From contig NZ_CP013655.1 in NCBI RefSeq assembly GCF_001465345.1, positions 2,249,741-2,313,740 of the forward strand: DNA of 64,000 bases, given 5' to 3'. The DNA is from Enterococcus rotai (GTDB lineage: Bacteria; Bacillota; Bacilli; Lactobacillales; Enterococcaceae). The notes under the pieces are model-generated. The model did no database searches and was not told where the DNA came from. It worked only from the letters and a program-made list of their open reading frames with translations. Positions 40,940 to 50,666 of this stretch are shown one piece after another. The translations under genes were made by a program, and so were the position numbers. The first letter of the stretch is position 1, and every line of letters begins with the position of its first letter.

Positions 40940-42403
40940 ATGAATAAAAACAAAGAAACCTATGATGGGGTACGCTATAATCGAAGCGCTCTTATGGTTG
41001 TTATTCTACTGGGCGCATTTTGTATTATTATGAATCAGACGCTGTTGATCACAGCCTACCCAACGATTATGAAAGACCTGAATATAAGTTTAAGCACCGT
41101 TCAATGGTTAACAACGTTGTTTCTCTTAGTTTCAGGTATTACTATTCCTTTGTCTGCTTATTTAATGAAGCAAATCCAGTCTAAATATTTATTTTTAACT
41201 GCCTTGAATTTATTTTTAATTGGCGTGCTTATTTGTTATTTCGGTCCAACATTCAAGTATTTGCTTTTTGGACGATTATTACAGGGAATTGCTTCTGGAA
41301 TTATGCTTCCTTTGATTCAGACGATTGTATTAACGCTGTTCCAAAAAAACGAACGTGGAACTGCTATGGGGTTTGTTGGTTTAGTAGTTGCGTTAGCTCC
41401 CGCGATAGGGCCAACGCTATCTGGATATATTATTACCTATTTCAACTGGAAAACATTATTTCTTATTACAATACCGTTGATCCTTCTATCAGAAATAGGG
41501 GCTTTACTGTTTTTTAAAGTCAGCATACCCTTAAAACAGAGTAAGTTAGACATTCCTTCTGTGTTTTTATCGATCATTGGATTTGGTAGTTTGTTATACA
41601 GTATTAGTTTAGCTAGTACTAAAGGCTGGTTGTCTAAGGAAGTAATTGTTCTTTTTTTTATAGGATGTACTGTGCTTATTTCTTTCATTGTACGAGAGTT
41701 GAAAATTTCAAATCCTCTATTGAACTTAAAAGTGTTTAGCTACTCAACTTTTTCAGTTTCTGTGTTTCTAAGTGCCATTTCTTATATAGCCTTGCTTGGG
41801 TTTGAATCTATTTTACCAGACTATATTCAAAAGGTTCATCTAGAAAGTCCAATTGATTCGGGGTTGATTTTATTACCTGGAAGCATCGTGATGGGATTAA
41901 TGAATCCAGTTACAGGAAAATTATTTGATCGATTTGGTGGACGTTTTTTAATCCCGATTGGTTTGACGTTATTGTCTTTAGGGACATTTCCATTTCTATT
42001 TATCACTGAGACAACGCCAATTCTTCTCATAGCTATTTTCTATGCTATCCGTTTATTGGGGATATCTATGGTCTTGATGCCAGTGACAACAACAGGAATG
42101 AATGCTTTACCCAATGATATGATCAGTAACGGGACCGCAACGAATAATACATTAAGGCAAATTGCTAGCTCCTTTGGGACTGCTGTATTAGTTACGTTTC
42201 TATCTAGTCATGCCCAAGCTACTCCTACACAATCATTGGCAATTGGAAGTTCCACACTTGCTATAAAAGAATCATTGGAGGTTGCCGATTATCGTCATGC
42301 GTTTGCGATGGCTTTTGTTTTTTGTATCGTTGCTTTAGTTAGTTCCTTAATTATTTTTCGTAAAAAAGGATCGAATACTAAAAAGAGAGAAAAGAAAGAA
42401 TAA
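40940..42403 (+). CDS. MFS drug/solute exporter, DHA2 (14-helix) family
   Basis: A 487-residue major facilitator with about 14 membrane helices. DHA2/EmrB-like features are TLLITAYPTIMKDLNIS and STVQWLTTLFLLVSGITIPLSAYL in the first two helices, FGRLLQGIASGIMLPL (motif A region) and VVALAPAIGPTLSGYI (motif C, antiporter signature). Substrate cannot be predicted. Its 170-base upstream region has no recognised regulator site apart from a short CGCAGAAA...TTTCTGCG dyad. Confidence 0.87.
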   Translation: MNKNKETYDGVRYNRSALMVVILLGAFCIIMNQTLLITAYPTIMKDLNISLSTVQWLTTLFLLVSGITIPLSAYLMKQIQSKYLFLTALNLFLIGVLICYFGPTFKYLLFGRLLQGIASGIMLPLIQTIVLTLFQKNERGTAMGFVGLVVALAPAIGPTLSGYIITYFNWKTLFLITIPLILLSEIGALLFFKVSIPLKQSKLDIPSVFLSIIGFGSLLYSISLASTKGWLSKEVIVLFFIGCTVLISFIVRELKISNPLLNLKVFSYSTFSVSVFLSAISYIALLGFESILPDYIQKVHLESPIDSGLILLPGSIVMGLMNPVTGKLFDRFGGRFLIPIGLTLLSLGTFPFLFITETTPILLIAIFYAIRLLGISMVLMPVTTTGMNALPNDMISNGTATNNTLRQIASSFGTAVLVTFLSSHAQATPTQSLAIGSSTLAIKESLEVADYRHAFAMAFVFCIVALVSSLIIFRKKGSNTKKREKKE

Positions 42404-42588
42404 TCATTTGAATTATTTATAGACGTTTATAAGGAAGTGATAATCCCCACTCTTTCAAAAATACATTACCGGTTAAACAGATATCTAGTGAAAAAATTAA
42501 GTTTTTTTATAGAAATACGTATTGCTTTTCTATCTACTCATTTGGGTGTATATTAAAAATTGAAAATAAAGTATATTTATTGATAGTG

Positions 42589-42687
42589 CGATGACTTCTA
42601 CTAGGCAATAATTAAGTTAGCTATGTTTATGAAATACCTATAACGATAGGCTACTTAATAAAGAAAGTTTAGTAGAGTAAGTCATCG
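42589..42687. promoter_or_regulatory. Long hairpin (about 100 bases) upstream of the Mga-like regulator
   Basis: The ends CGATGACTTCTACTA and TAGTAGAGTAAGTCATCG pair with one bulge; an inner stem ATTAAGTTAGCTAT with ATAGGCTACTTAAT adds to it. A T-rich run follows, so it may work as an attenuator or structured 5' leader. The rest of the 352-base gap is AT-rich without a gene. Confidence 0.5.
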
Positions 42688-42755
42688 TTTCTATTTTTTA
42701 AACTCGATTACTGATAAAACAATTGAGAAATCAACTATGCAAAGAGTGGGAATAG

Positions 42756-44240
42756 ATGTTAGAAAAGTATTTAGAAAAAAATATTTATAGAAAAATTGTT
42801 CTTCTTGAAGCACTATACAAATATGAAAAAATTGACATTACGCATTACATAGAAATATTCGAAGCATTTCCAACAACAGTACAAAATGATTTGGAAGATT
42901 TGGTTCAGACCTTAGATATATACATATTAAGTTATGAGAAACAAAAAAAATACTTTTATGTAGAATTTAATAAAGATATTCCATTATTTGAAATTCGCAA
43001 AATCATCTATCAGCAATCATTATTTCTAAAAACGTGTACAAAATTTTTGGAGCAACAGTTTAATTACTTAGATTTAGTAGAAGAAGAATTTATTTCAGTT
43101 AGTAAAGCTTATAATTTGAAGAAAAAAGCAGAAGCTTTTTTTTCTGCTTGTCATCTGGATTTCGAAAATGAACGGTTGAATAGTTCAGAATTTGAAACGA
43201 GGTTCTTATACTTATACTATCTAACAAAAATTGACATCAATTATGAAACAAATCAGACGATTGAATTTGAAGAAGCGTGCGAGGACATGCTCGATTTGAT
43301 TGAACACGAGTTTTCAACCAGAGTTTATACGGAAGAAAGTCGTTATTTTATTTTACAAGGAATGAATATTGCCTATTCACGTCAAGACAAAGAAAAGCTT
43401 GAATTAGAAGAAAAGGTCATCGTCGATTTAAAAAAACGGCCCATTTTCAAGTTAGTCGAGCAAGCATGGAAAAGTTTGAATATGGAGCGGTTTTTACCAG
43501 AACATGAAATTGTTTATGTGGTGTCTCTTTTTAATTCTTGTGAGTATTCTTTTAGTCAATTAGAGAATTTATTTGAAGATCATGAGAAATTACGCAGTAC
43601 GTTTTTAGTTGGTCGTCCAGATATTATTCGGTTAATTCAATATTTTGAAGAAGAATTTGATCAAATTTTATTAGGGGATTTTAGTTTTGAAGAAGGGATT
43701 ATCCGTTTAACAAGGAATGCTTGGTATAATCATCAAGTTTTAGTCCACGGTTCTTTTTATACGCTGCATCCTAAAAATGAAGAGCTGTTTCAACGAATCG
43801 TTAAAGTTTTATTTAAATGGGGACAAGGAATTAAAAATCTTCTTGTAATTGATACAAATTTAATCTATCGTTTTATTGACGAAGCGGGCCCTATTTTAAT
43901 GCAAGAAAAACTGCTCTTCCGTTTGAAAATCGTGACCGATTCTGATTCAAAATTTTTACTGTATCAAAGTAAATTCTCTGAATTCAATGTTTTTGATATA
44001 GTGGTAGAGAATAAATTTTACCGTTCCATATACGAAGTTGAAGGATATGACCAATCGATTCGTAATGAATATATCTTTTGTGAAGAGGCCCTGATTCCAT
44101 CGGTGTTAGAAGATCATCCTCATATCATTCCAATCTCTGTAGATATGTTATTAGATCATTCTTTCTTGTTAGTGTGTATGAAGCCGTATCAACACTTTAT
44201 GGAAGTTCATAATACTTCCTATATTAATGGGGTAAAGTGA
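42756..44240 (+). CDS. Mga-like (HTH/PRD-type) transcriptional regulator
   Basis: A 494-residue regulator with an N-terminal winged helix (about 1-70, KIVLLEALYKYEKIDITHYIEIF) and a second Mga-type HTH segment, followed by a long, mostly helical region and a C-terminal EIIB-like fold. The overall layout is that of the Mga/AtxA family of Gram-positive global regulators, which often carry phosphorylatable PRD domains. No PRD His is identified by eye. It lies after the MFS exporter and before the ClpP-like gene, with no close partner. Target unknown. Confidence 0.7.
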   Translation: MLEKYLEKNIYRKIVLLEALYKYEKIDITHYIEIFEAFPTTVQNDLEDLVQTLDIYILSYEKQKKYFYVEFNKDIPLFEIRKIIYQQSLFLKTCTKFLEQQFNYLDLVEEEFISVSKAYNLKKKAEAFFSACHLDFENERLNSSEFETRFLYLYYLTKIDINYETNQTIEFEEACEDMLDLIEHEFSTRVYTEESRYFILQGMNIAYSRQDKEKLELEEKVIVDLKKRPIFKLVEQAWKSLNMERFLPEHEIVYVVSLFNSCEYSFSQLENLFEDHEKLRSTFLVGRPDIIRLIQYFEEEFDQILLGDFSFEEGIIRLTRNAWYNHQVLVHGSFYTLHPKNEELFQRIVKVLFKWGQGIKNLLVIDTNLIYRFIDEAGPILMQEKLLFRLKIVTDSDSKFLLYQSKFSEFNVFDIVVENKFYRSIYEVEGYDQSIRNEYIFCEEALIPSVLEDHPHIIPISVDMLLDHSFLLVCMKPYQHFMEVHNTSYINGVK

Positions 44241-44530
44241 TAATACATTTTTACGTGTTAGTTGGTAAAAAGACGAAGAATGTTAAGGTAAAAGATGCAG
44301 CCTAAGTTTTATATGGTTTATGACAGATGAGAATCAAATCGATTCCGTGTGACGTCACCCTGTACCTGACTGAGTTTCTCAGCAATTCTAGCGAAGTTAC
44401 TTCTGATTTCACTAGTAATTCGAATTCCTAGAGTAGGGGATGTGACTCGTAGTGTTATGTCTCAGATAAAAATAAACAGTAGATTACTTTTAAGTATCGA
44501 TGGATCCTTGATGTTTGAAAAATAGTTTTT
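44241..44530. repeat. Non-coding region with a dispersed repeat-like segment
   Basis: No gene supported. The stretch around 44355-44410 (GTACCTGACTGAGTTTCTCAGCAATT) has the same pattern of GTAC, then CTGTGTT- or CTGAGTT-type word and CAGCAAT, as the segments at 9970 and 21590, so it looks like a diverged copy of the same repeat. Confidence 0.45.
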
Positions 44531-44532
44531 AA

Positions 44533-44549
44533 GGTCAAAACAAGTCAAA
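44533..44549 (+). promoter_or_regulatory. CtsR operator
   Basis: GGTCAAA-N3-AGTCAAA matches the CtsR heptad repeat (RGTCAAA-NAN-RGTCAAA). It sits just before the -35 box (TGGACA, 44554-44559) of the promoter with -10 TATTAT (44576-44581). CtsR represses clp genes and is inactivated by heat and protein stress. Confidence 0.85.
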
Positions 44550-44553
44550 AAAG

Positions 44554-44581
44554 TGGACAAATTTTCATATTGCGGTATTAT
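44554..44581 (+). promoter_or_regulatory. Promoter of the ClpP-like gene
   Basis: TGGACA, 16-bp spacer, TATTAT, directly after the CtsR site. Confidence 0.6.
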
Positions 44582-44622
44582 TATTATAGAGATTTAGCTT
44601 TAAAATATGGAGGTTAGTCGTG

Positions 44623-45210
44623 ATGAACTATTTAGATGAAAATGAAGAAACAGAAGAAAAACAACAACCAAATGCGTTTATGAAAAAATTGTTTGAAGAG
44701 CGAACAATTTTGATTTACGGAGAAATCAATCAAGATTTAGCACGAGAAGTAACATCTCAATTATTGTTGCTAGCTGCAATGGGTGATGAGCCTATCAAAA
44801 TCTTTATCAATAGCCAAGGCGGACATGTTGAAGCGGGAGATACGATTCATGACATGATCAAATTTGTAAAACCAGAAGTGATCGTGATCGGAACTGGTTG
44901 GGTTGCAAGTGCTGGTATTACGATTTACTTAGCCGCTGAAGCGAATAATCGTTATAGCTTACCAAATACTCGCTATATGATCCATCAGCCTGCTGGTGGC
45001 GTTCAAGGACAAAGCACAGAAATTCAAATCGAAGCGAAAGAAATCATTCGTATGCGCGAACGTGTGAACCGTTTGATAGCTGAAGCAACTGGACAAACAT
45101 ATGAAAAAATTGCCAAAGATACAGACCGTAATTTCTGGATGTCTGCTGATGAAGCAAAAGATTATGGCATGATTTCTAAAATCATCCAAACAAGTGATGA
45201 AATCAAATAA
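44623..45210 (+). CDS. ClpP-like serine protease subunit (second-type ClpP)
   Basis: A 195-residue ClpP-family protease. The catalytic triad is visible: Ser96 in WVASAGI, His121 in YMIHQPAGG and Asp in the KDTDRNFWM segment. The glycine loop QGGHVEAG is also present. The sequence is clearly not the standard enterococcal ClpP (no N-terminal LIPTVIEQ segment, and SAG in place of the MSMGS type), so it is probably a paralogue. The canonical ClpP forms a barrel with ClpX/ClpC ATPases; this one may make mixed barrels. CtsR control shows it belongs to the stress regulon. ATG 44623 has GGAGG at better spacing than GTG 44620. Confidence 0.85.
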   Translation: MNYLDENEETEEKQQPNAFMKKLFEERTILIYGEINQDLAREVTSQLLLLAAMGDEPIKIFINSQGGHVEAGDTIHDMIKFVKPEVIVIGTGWVASAGITIYLAAEANNRYSLPNTRYMIHQPAGGVQGQSTEIQIEAKEIIRMRERVNRLIAEATGQTYEKIAKDTDRNFWMSADEAKDYGMISKIIQTSDEIK

Positions 45211-45222
45211 ATAGTTGAAAAA

Positions 45223-45392
45223 GAGGCTGGGACAGAAGCGTTTAATCCCGAGAAATAAGAAGGAATTCACGGAAATTGCTCTTCAAATTTTTGTGAATTT
45301 CGGCTTATTTCCGAAGGGATTGCTTCTGCTCCCGCCGTTTATTCGTATTTAGGGTGTGAAACAAAAGTGTTTTTTACTTTTGTTCCACACCC
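45223..45392. repeat. Large palindromic intergenic repeat plus terminator
   Basis: A long imperfect hairpin pairs GAGGCTGGGACAGAAGC...AAATAAG (45223-45259) with CTTATTT...GCTTCTGCTCCC (45304-45336), with GAATTCAC/GTGAATTT as the inner stem and the loop AATTGCTCTTCAAATTTT. A 17-bp stem (45352-45368 with 45376-45392) is a strong terminator. The loop is shared with the 9991-10048 element. Confidence 0.75.
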
Positions 45393-45502
45393 TTTTATTT
45401 TTCTATTAATAAAAGGAAATAAGCATTTTACAGATTACTCTTGTCATCTACCTATAAAAAAGTGTAAAATTGAGTGATTACTAAAAGAAAGTAGGAAAGA
45501 TT

Positions 45503-45937
45503 GTGAAACCAAATTTAGGCTATTATGTGCAAAACATCAATGATATTGTTAAAGAAACAGAAGAAGTCGGCGAAAAAATGAACGACTATTACGAAGAAGT
45601 TCGTAAAGCAATCGATGAAGAAAAAACAGCTGATTTATCTCCAGAAAGAATTGCAGAAATCCAACGCATCTTCCAAGATGGTACCAAAGAATATACGATC
45701 ATGTTGGAAAAAGTTACACAATTACGCCCACCAGCACGCGTAATGGGAATCCACAAAAAATTTGAACGTTCGTACATTGAATACTTGGCTGGATGTAACG
45801 AAATGATTTTATCTTTAGATCCTGAAAAAGGGATAGATATCGATTTATTCAATCATTCAGAAGAAAAACAAGATAAAGCAACAGATGATATTTCATTTGC
45901 TATTACGCGAATGAGCAATCTTTTGTTGAAAAAATAA
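45503..45937 (+). CDS. Hypothetical soluble helical protein
   Basis: A 144-residue acidic, strongly helical protein starting at GTG 45503 (GTAGGAAAGA upstream). Two predicted coiled helices (about 10-70) are linked to a more regular C-terminal half (ILSLDPEKGIDIDLFNHSE). No family was recognised, no membrane segment. Codon use resembles its neighbours, so it looks like a real gene. Confidence 0.65.
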   Translation: MKPNLGYYVQNINDIVKETEEVGEKMNDYYEEVRKAIDEEKTADLSPERIAEIQRIFQDGTKEYTIMLEKVTQLRPPARVMGIHKKFERSYIEYLAGCNEMILSLDPEKGIDIDLFNHSEEKQDKATDDISFAITRMSNLLLKK

Positions 45938-46092
45938 AAAAATAAATGAAAAATTGACAAAAAATAGCGGTAATTAATTTCTTTTTAATGTTATTTTTAG
46001 TAGACAAAAGAAAATATGTGTTGTATTATATATTCATACCAACAACAACCTTTTTATTTTTCATTTTACTCTTATTGAGTAATACTCCTTTT

Positions 46093-46121
46093 CCATCGGC
46101 CTTTTCAGCCGGTGGTTTTTT
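46093..46121 (+). terminator. Terminator-like hairpin
   Basis: CCATCGGC pairs with GCCGGTGG (one G-U) over a 7-base loop, followed by TTTTTT. The weak 72-residue hydrophobic frame at 45988-46206 that it interrupts is probably not a gene. The hairpin may end the 45503 transcript or a small RNA. Confidence 0.65.
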
Positions 46122-46212
46122 CTTTTCCTTGAATTTTATTAAATGTTTAATATTTGTTTATTATGTGTTTTTTTATGAAGTGAGTTATATTATTTGGAAC
46201 AGTTAAACAAAA

Positions 46213-46256
46213 AAAGGCTAAAACAAATTATAGAAGAATTTGTTTTAGTCCTTTAA
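46213..46256. terminator. Terminator of the leftward gene pair
   Basis: A 17-bp stem with one bulge (46213-46229 with 46237-46254); the A-run on its left becomes a T-run for minus-strand transcripts. Confidence 0.75.
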
Positions 46257-46277
46257 ACTATACTGCGTTGATCTACC

Positions 46278-46439
46278 TTAATTTTCTACATTACGAACAT
46301 AATCATCAAAATACTGAACCAAATCAGATTTGATCTTTTGATAATCAGCTTCTGTGTATTCACGCTCTTCAATCGTTCCATTAAAAAATGGAATCTCCAA
46401 CTCTTCACGCAGTCGATCTACAACTTCGCTTTGATCCAT
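46278..46439 (-). CDS. Small acidic hypothetical protein
   Basis: A 53-residue frame, MDQSEVVDRLREELEIPFFN onward, ending DDYVRNVEN. AAGGTG lies upstream of the ATG. It has no hydrophobic segment. It is the second of two leftward genes and ends next to a terminator. Too short for automatic finding at a 60-residue cut, but spacing, composition and placement make it credible. Family unknown. Confidence 0.65.
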   Translation of the reverse strand: MDQSEVVDRLREELEIPFFNGTIEEREYTEADYQKIKSDLVQYFDDYVRNVEN

Positions 46440-46471
46440 TTGGGCACCTTCTTTACCTATTATCTACTCTA

Positions 46472-46828
46472 TTATAAAACATTAAAATCATTCGTCAACT
46501 GCTCAAAAGAATCTTTCATCGCAGATAACTTACTATAGAGTAGAGTGCTATCATTATCTTCAAGGAAGAAGACTTGCTTCAACTCAAAATAAAAATCTTC
46601 AAAAGCGTCAAAAAAGGGCTGAACTTCTGATTTGGCTAGTTCACTGTTGCTGAAATAAAAAACGCGCACACTATGATAATAAGTGAAGACCTCATTGATA
46701 TTCAAAAGAATCCGAGTATCTTCTGGACGTGGACGGCTAGTAACTAAATCGTATAAAGATAGGCTTTTTGTATGGATCTCAGATAAATAAGATAAAAGTA
46801 AATCCACTTTTTCATTGCTTGCTGACAT
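46472..46828 (-). CDS. Hypothetical helical protein
   Basis: A 118-residue soluble, probably all-helical protein (SASNEKVDLLLSYLSEIHTK at the start, MKDSFEQLTNDFNVL at the end). The ATG 46828 has GGAGG eight bases before it; an in-frame TTG at 46843 is inferior. It is followed by the 53-residue gene, so the two probably share a transcript. No known family recognised. Confidence 0.65.
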   Translation of the reverse strand: MSASNEKVDLLLSYLSEIHTKSLSLYDLVTSRPRPEDTRILLNINEVFTYYHSVRVFYFSNSELAKSEVQPFFDAFEDFYFELKQVFFLEDNDSTLLYSKLSAMKDSFEQLTNDFNVL

Positions 46829-46989
46829 TAAATCGACCTCCAATTTCCCTAATTATAATAAAAAATAGAAAGAAAGAGAAACAGGACACTCAATTTAAAA
46901 GAAAAATTTATAAAAAATGAAAATAGCAGAAAAAAGTTGACAAATAAATGAGAATGTTCTAATATTGATTTTAATAAAAAAAACTCATT

Positions 46990-47266
46990 GAAAAGAAGAG
47001 TACACAAGCTGACATTTATCACCAGTGAATAAATGATTCACTGGTATCAGAGAGCTTTCGTTTGGTGTAAGAAAGCAATGATCCCTTGTCGAAAATGATC
47101 TTGGAGAGGAAAAATCATTGCGATTTTTACGGCAGCTACCGTTAACAAGGCACCAAATCAAGAAGTTATTCTGCGTTTGGGTTGAGATGGATTTAATTTC
47201 CAATAAAGGTGGTACCGCGACAGTCGCCCTTTACTAGTCTAAAGCTAGTAGGGGGCGGCTTTTTTG
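46990..47266 (+). promoter_or_regulatory. T-box riboswitch, methionine type
   Basis: A tRNA-sensing T-box leader. Stem I carries the AGAGAG and GGTG elements (47051-47076 region). The conserved T-box AGGTGGTACCGCGA (47207-47220) follows, then a terminator (47223-47237 with 47245-47259) and T-run. The most likely specifier is ATG at 47095-47097, in the loop after GTCGAAA and followed by the required purine, so uncharged tRNA-Met would switch on the gene. The homocysteine-pathway gene downstream fits. Confidence 0.92.
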
Positions 47267-47388
47267 TTTCATTTAAATTACTTTCCAATGAGAATAAATA
47301 GAGGAAGAGGTGGTCATTATGCAAGAAGGTGACATGTGGTGTAAAAAGGGAAATAGCATAAATATAATTAAAAATAGAAAAGGAATGA

Positions 47389-48675
<1,287 letters not shown>

Positions 48676-48682
48676 GCATAAA

Positions 48683-48731
48683 AAAGAAAGCTGAGAAAAG
48701 AAACCAGACTTTTTCTCAGCTTTTCTTAAAA
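48683..48731 (+). terminator. Terminator after metY
   Basis: A stem joining AAGAAAGCTGAGAAAA and TTTTTCTCAGCTTTTCTT around a 10-base loop. Confidence 0.85.
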
Positions 48732-48748
48732 AAATTCTCATAAAGTTA

Positions 48749-48777
48749 TTGACTTTAATTGAAAACTTCTGTATCTT
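48749..48777 (+). promoter_or_regulatory. Promoter of the leu operon
   Basis: TTGACT (48749-48754), 17-bp spacer, TATCTT (48772-48777), upstream of the leader peptide. Confidence 0.6.
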
Positions 48778-48829
48778 TAACACTATAGTTTGAATTATTC
48801 AAAAATTCTGACAATAAAGGATGTTGAAA

Positions 48830-48892
48830 ATGATGAACAAACAGACAACGACAATTACATTCTTATTATTAATAAAGGACTCATCACACTGA
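48830..48892 (+). CDS. Leu leader peptide (ribosome-mediated attenuation)
   Basis: A 20-residue frame, MMNKQTTTITFLLLIKDSSH, with three consecutive TTA leucine codons and an isoleucine. AAAGGA lies eight bases before the ATG. It is followed by a hairpin region and a strong terminator (48975-49003) before leuA. Leu-rich leader peptides upstream of a terminator are the hallmark of attenuation; lactococcal leu-ilv operons use the same device. Confidence 0.85.
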   Translation: MMNKQTTTITFLLLIKDSSH

Positions 48893-48974
48893 TCTCTAGA
48901 AACCAGCTGCAGCACAGCTTTTTCTTATCAGACGTTGAGAGTCCTGTTTTCGCATTGCATGAACGGGATGACAA

Positions 48975-49003
48975 AACATCCCATATTCGTGGGATGTTTT
49001 TTT
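48975..49003 (+). terminator. Attenuator terminator of the leu leader
   Basis: A perfect 9-bp stem AACATCCCA/TGGGATGTT (48975-48983 with 48990-48998) and a T-run. A competing upstream GGGATG (48965-48970) can pair with CATCCC and so block it, giving the expected antiterminator choice. Confidence 0.85.
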
Positions 49004-49142
49004 ATTGCAAATCACAGCGACTGCTTGCAGAGCTGATGATGCGCAATACTTGGCGAGCGAAGCGAGAGAAGTTTCCTTCGTTTTACCTAACCACAAAAAA
49101 ATGAAGAACACTATTCACTCAATTCAGAAAGGATGTATGAAC

Positions 49143-50666
49143 ATGAAAACTATCCAATTTTTTGACACCACTCTAAGAGACGGCGAACAAACTCCAGGCG
49201 TAAATTTCAACACGAAAGAAAAAGTCCAAATTGCCAAACAACTTGAAAAATGGGGCATTGATACGATCGAAGCGGGATTTCCGATCGCATCAGTCGGTGA
49301 TTTTGAAGCTGTCAAAGCGATCGCAGAAAATGCTGAAAAAATGACAGTCGCAGGTCTGGCACGGTGCCAAAAAGCCGATATTGATCGGGCACACGAAGCA
49401 TTGCAAAATGCCAAGCACCCACAAATCCATGTGTTCCTTGCAACAAGTCCAATTCACATGGAATTTAAATTAAAAATGACACCAGATGAAGTGATTGCTT
49501 CTATTAAAGAACATGTCAGCTATGCTAAAACTAAATTTGATAAGGTCCAATTTTCACCAGAAGATGCAACCAGAACTGACAAACAATTTCTACTAAAAGC
49601 CGTTCAAACTGCCATTGATGCAGGTGCGACTATTATCAATGTTCCTGATACGGTGGGCTATTCCAATCCAACGGAATACGGTGCTCTATTCAAATTCCTA
49701 ATTGAAAATATCCAAAGCGACGAAGAAATTATTTTCTCTTCCCATTGTCACGATGACTTAGGCATGGCGACGGCCAATGCCTTAGCAGCTATCGAAAATG
49801 GTGCTCGTCGAGTGGAAGGAACGATCAATGGTATCGGCGAACGTGCTGGTAATACAGCTCTTGAAGAAGTCGCATTGGCTCTTTACATCAGAAAAGACTT
49901 CTACAATGCTCAAAGCAATATCACATTGAATGAGACTAAAAGAACCAGCGATCTCGTCAGTCGTCTATCAGGTGTGGCGGTACCAAGAAACAAAGCAATC
50001 ATCGGAGCGAATGCCTATGCTCACGAATCAGGAATTCATCAAGATGGTGTATTAAAAAATCCAGATACTTACGAAATCATTACGCCATCACTTGTTGGGG
50101 TAAACGAAAATTCATTGCCACTAGGGAAATTGTCTGGTCGTCATGCATTTGCAACTAAAATGGAAGCACTAGGCTATCAACTAACTGAAGATGAATTAAA
50201 AGATGCTTTTAAACGGTTTAAATCATTAGCGGATAAAAAGAAACAAGTGACAGAAGATGATCTGATTGCTTTAATGGTGGGACAATCACAAGAATGCAGC
50301 GAAGATTACCGCTTAGAACGAGTCCAACTACAATATGTTTCGGACGGAAGCCAAGGAGCAATCGTTTCCATCAACACAGGAGAGGACGTAAGTAAAACAG
50401 AATCGGCAATCGGTTCTGGTAGTATTCAAGCAATCTATAACTCGATCGATAAAATATTTGTCCAAAAACCAGCGTTGCAAGAGTATTACATCAAAGCCAT
50501 CACGGGTGGGGAAGATGCCCAAGCTGAAGTGCATGTAACCTTAGCAGATACTGAAAACAATAAACAATTCAACGGTATCGGCATTGATTTTGATGTCTTA
50601 CAAGCGTCTGCAAAAGCGTATGTCAAAGCCAGCGAACAATTTCAAAAAGAAGTGGGGAAAGCTTAA
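49143..50666 (+). CDS. leuA: 2-isopropylmalate synthase
   Basis: A 507-residue enzyme that condenses acetyl-CoA and 2-oxoisovalerate, the first step of leucine synthesis. [15 protein letters not shown] opens the TIM barrel; [28 protein letters not shown] and [12 protein letters not shown] contain the metal-binding His and Asp residues. The C-terminal LeuA dimer/regulatory domain (about 390-507) is complete, so leucine feedback is likely. The start is ATG 49143, with AAAGGA nine bases upstream; frames running back to 49005 cross the leader. Confidence 0.94.
   Translation: MKTIQFFDTTLRDGEQTPGVNFNTKEKVQIAKQLEKWGIDTIEAGFPIASVGDFEAVKAIAENAEKMTVAGLARCQKADIDRAHEALQNAKHPQIHVFLATSPIHMEFKLKMTPDEVIASIKEHVSYAKTKFDKVQFSPEDATRTDKQFLLKAVQTAIDAGATIINVPDTVGYSNPTEYGALFKFLIENIQSDEEIIFSSHCHDDLGMATANALAAIENGARRVEGTINGIGERAGNTALEEVALALYIRKDFYNAQSNITLNETKRTSDLVSRLSGVAVPRNKAIIGANAYAHESGIHQDGVLKNPDTYEIITPSLVGVNENSLPLGKLSGRHAFATKMEALGYQLTEDELKDAFKRFKSLADKKKQVTEDDLIALMVGQSQECSEDYRLERVQLQYVSDGSQGAIVSINTGEDVSKTESAIGSGSIQAIYNSIDKIFVQKPALQEYYIKAITGGEDAQAEVHVTLADTENNKQFNGIGIDFDVLQASAKAYVKASEQFQKEVGKA

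Noticed and set aside
45988..46206. A 72-residue hydrophobic frame
   Set aside because: A strong terminator hairpin lies inside it, and composition is that of AT-rich non-coding DNA.
48790..49104. A 104-residue frame upstream of leuA
   Set aside because: It runs through the leu leader peptide and the attenuator terminator in another frame; the leader explains the region better.
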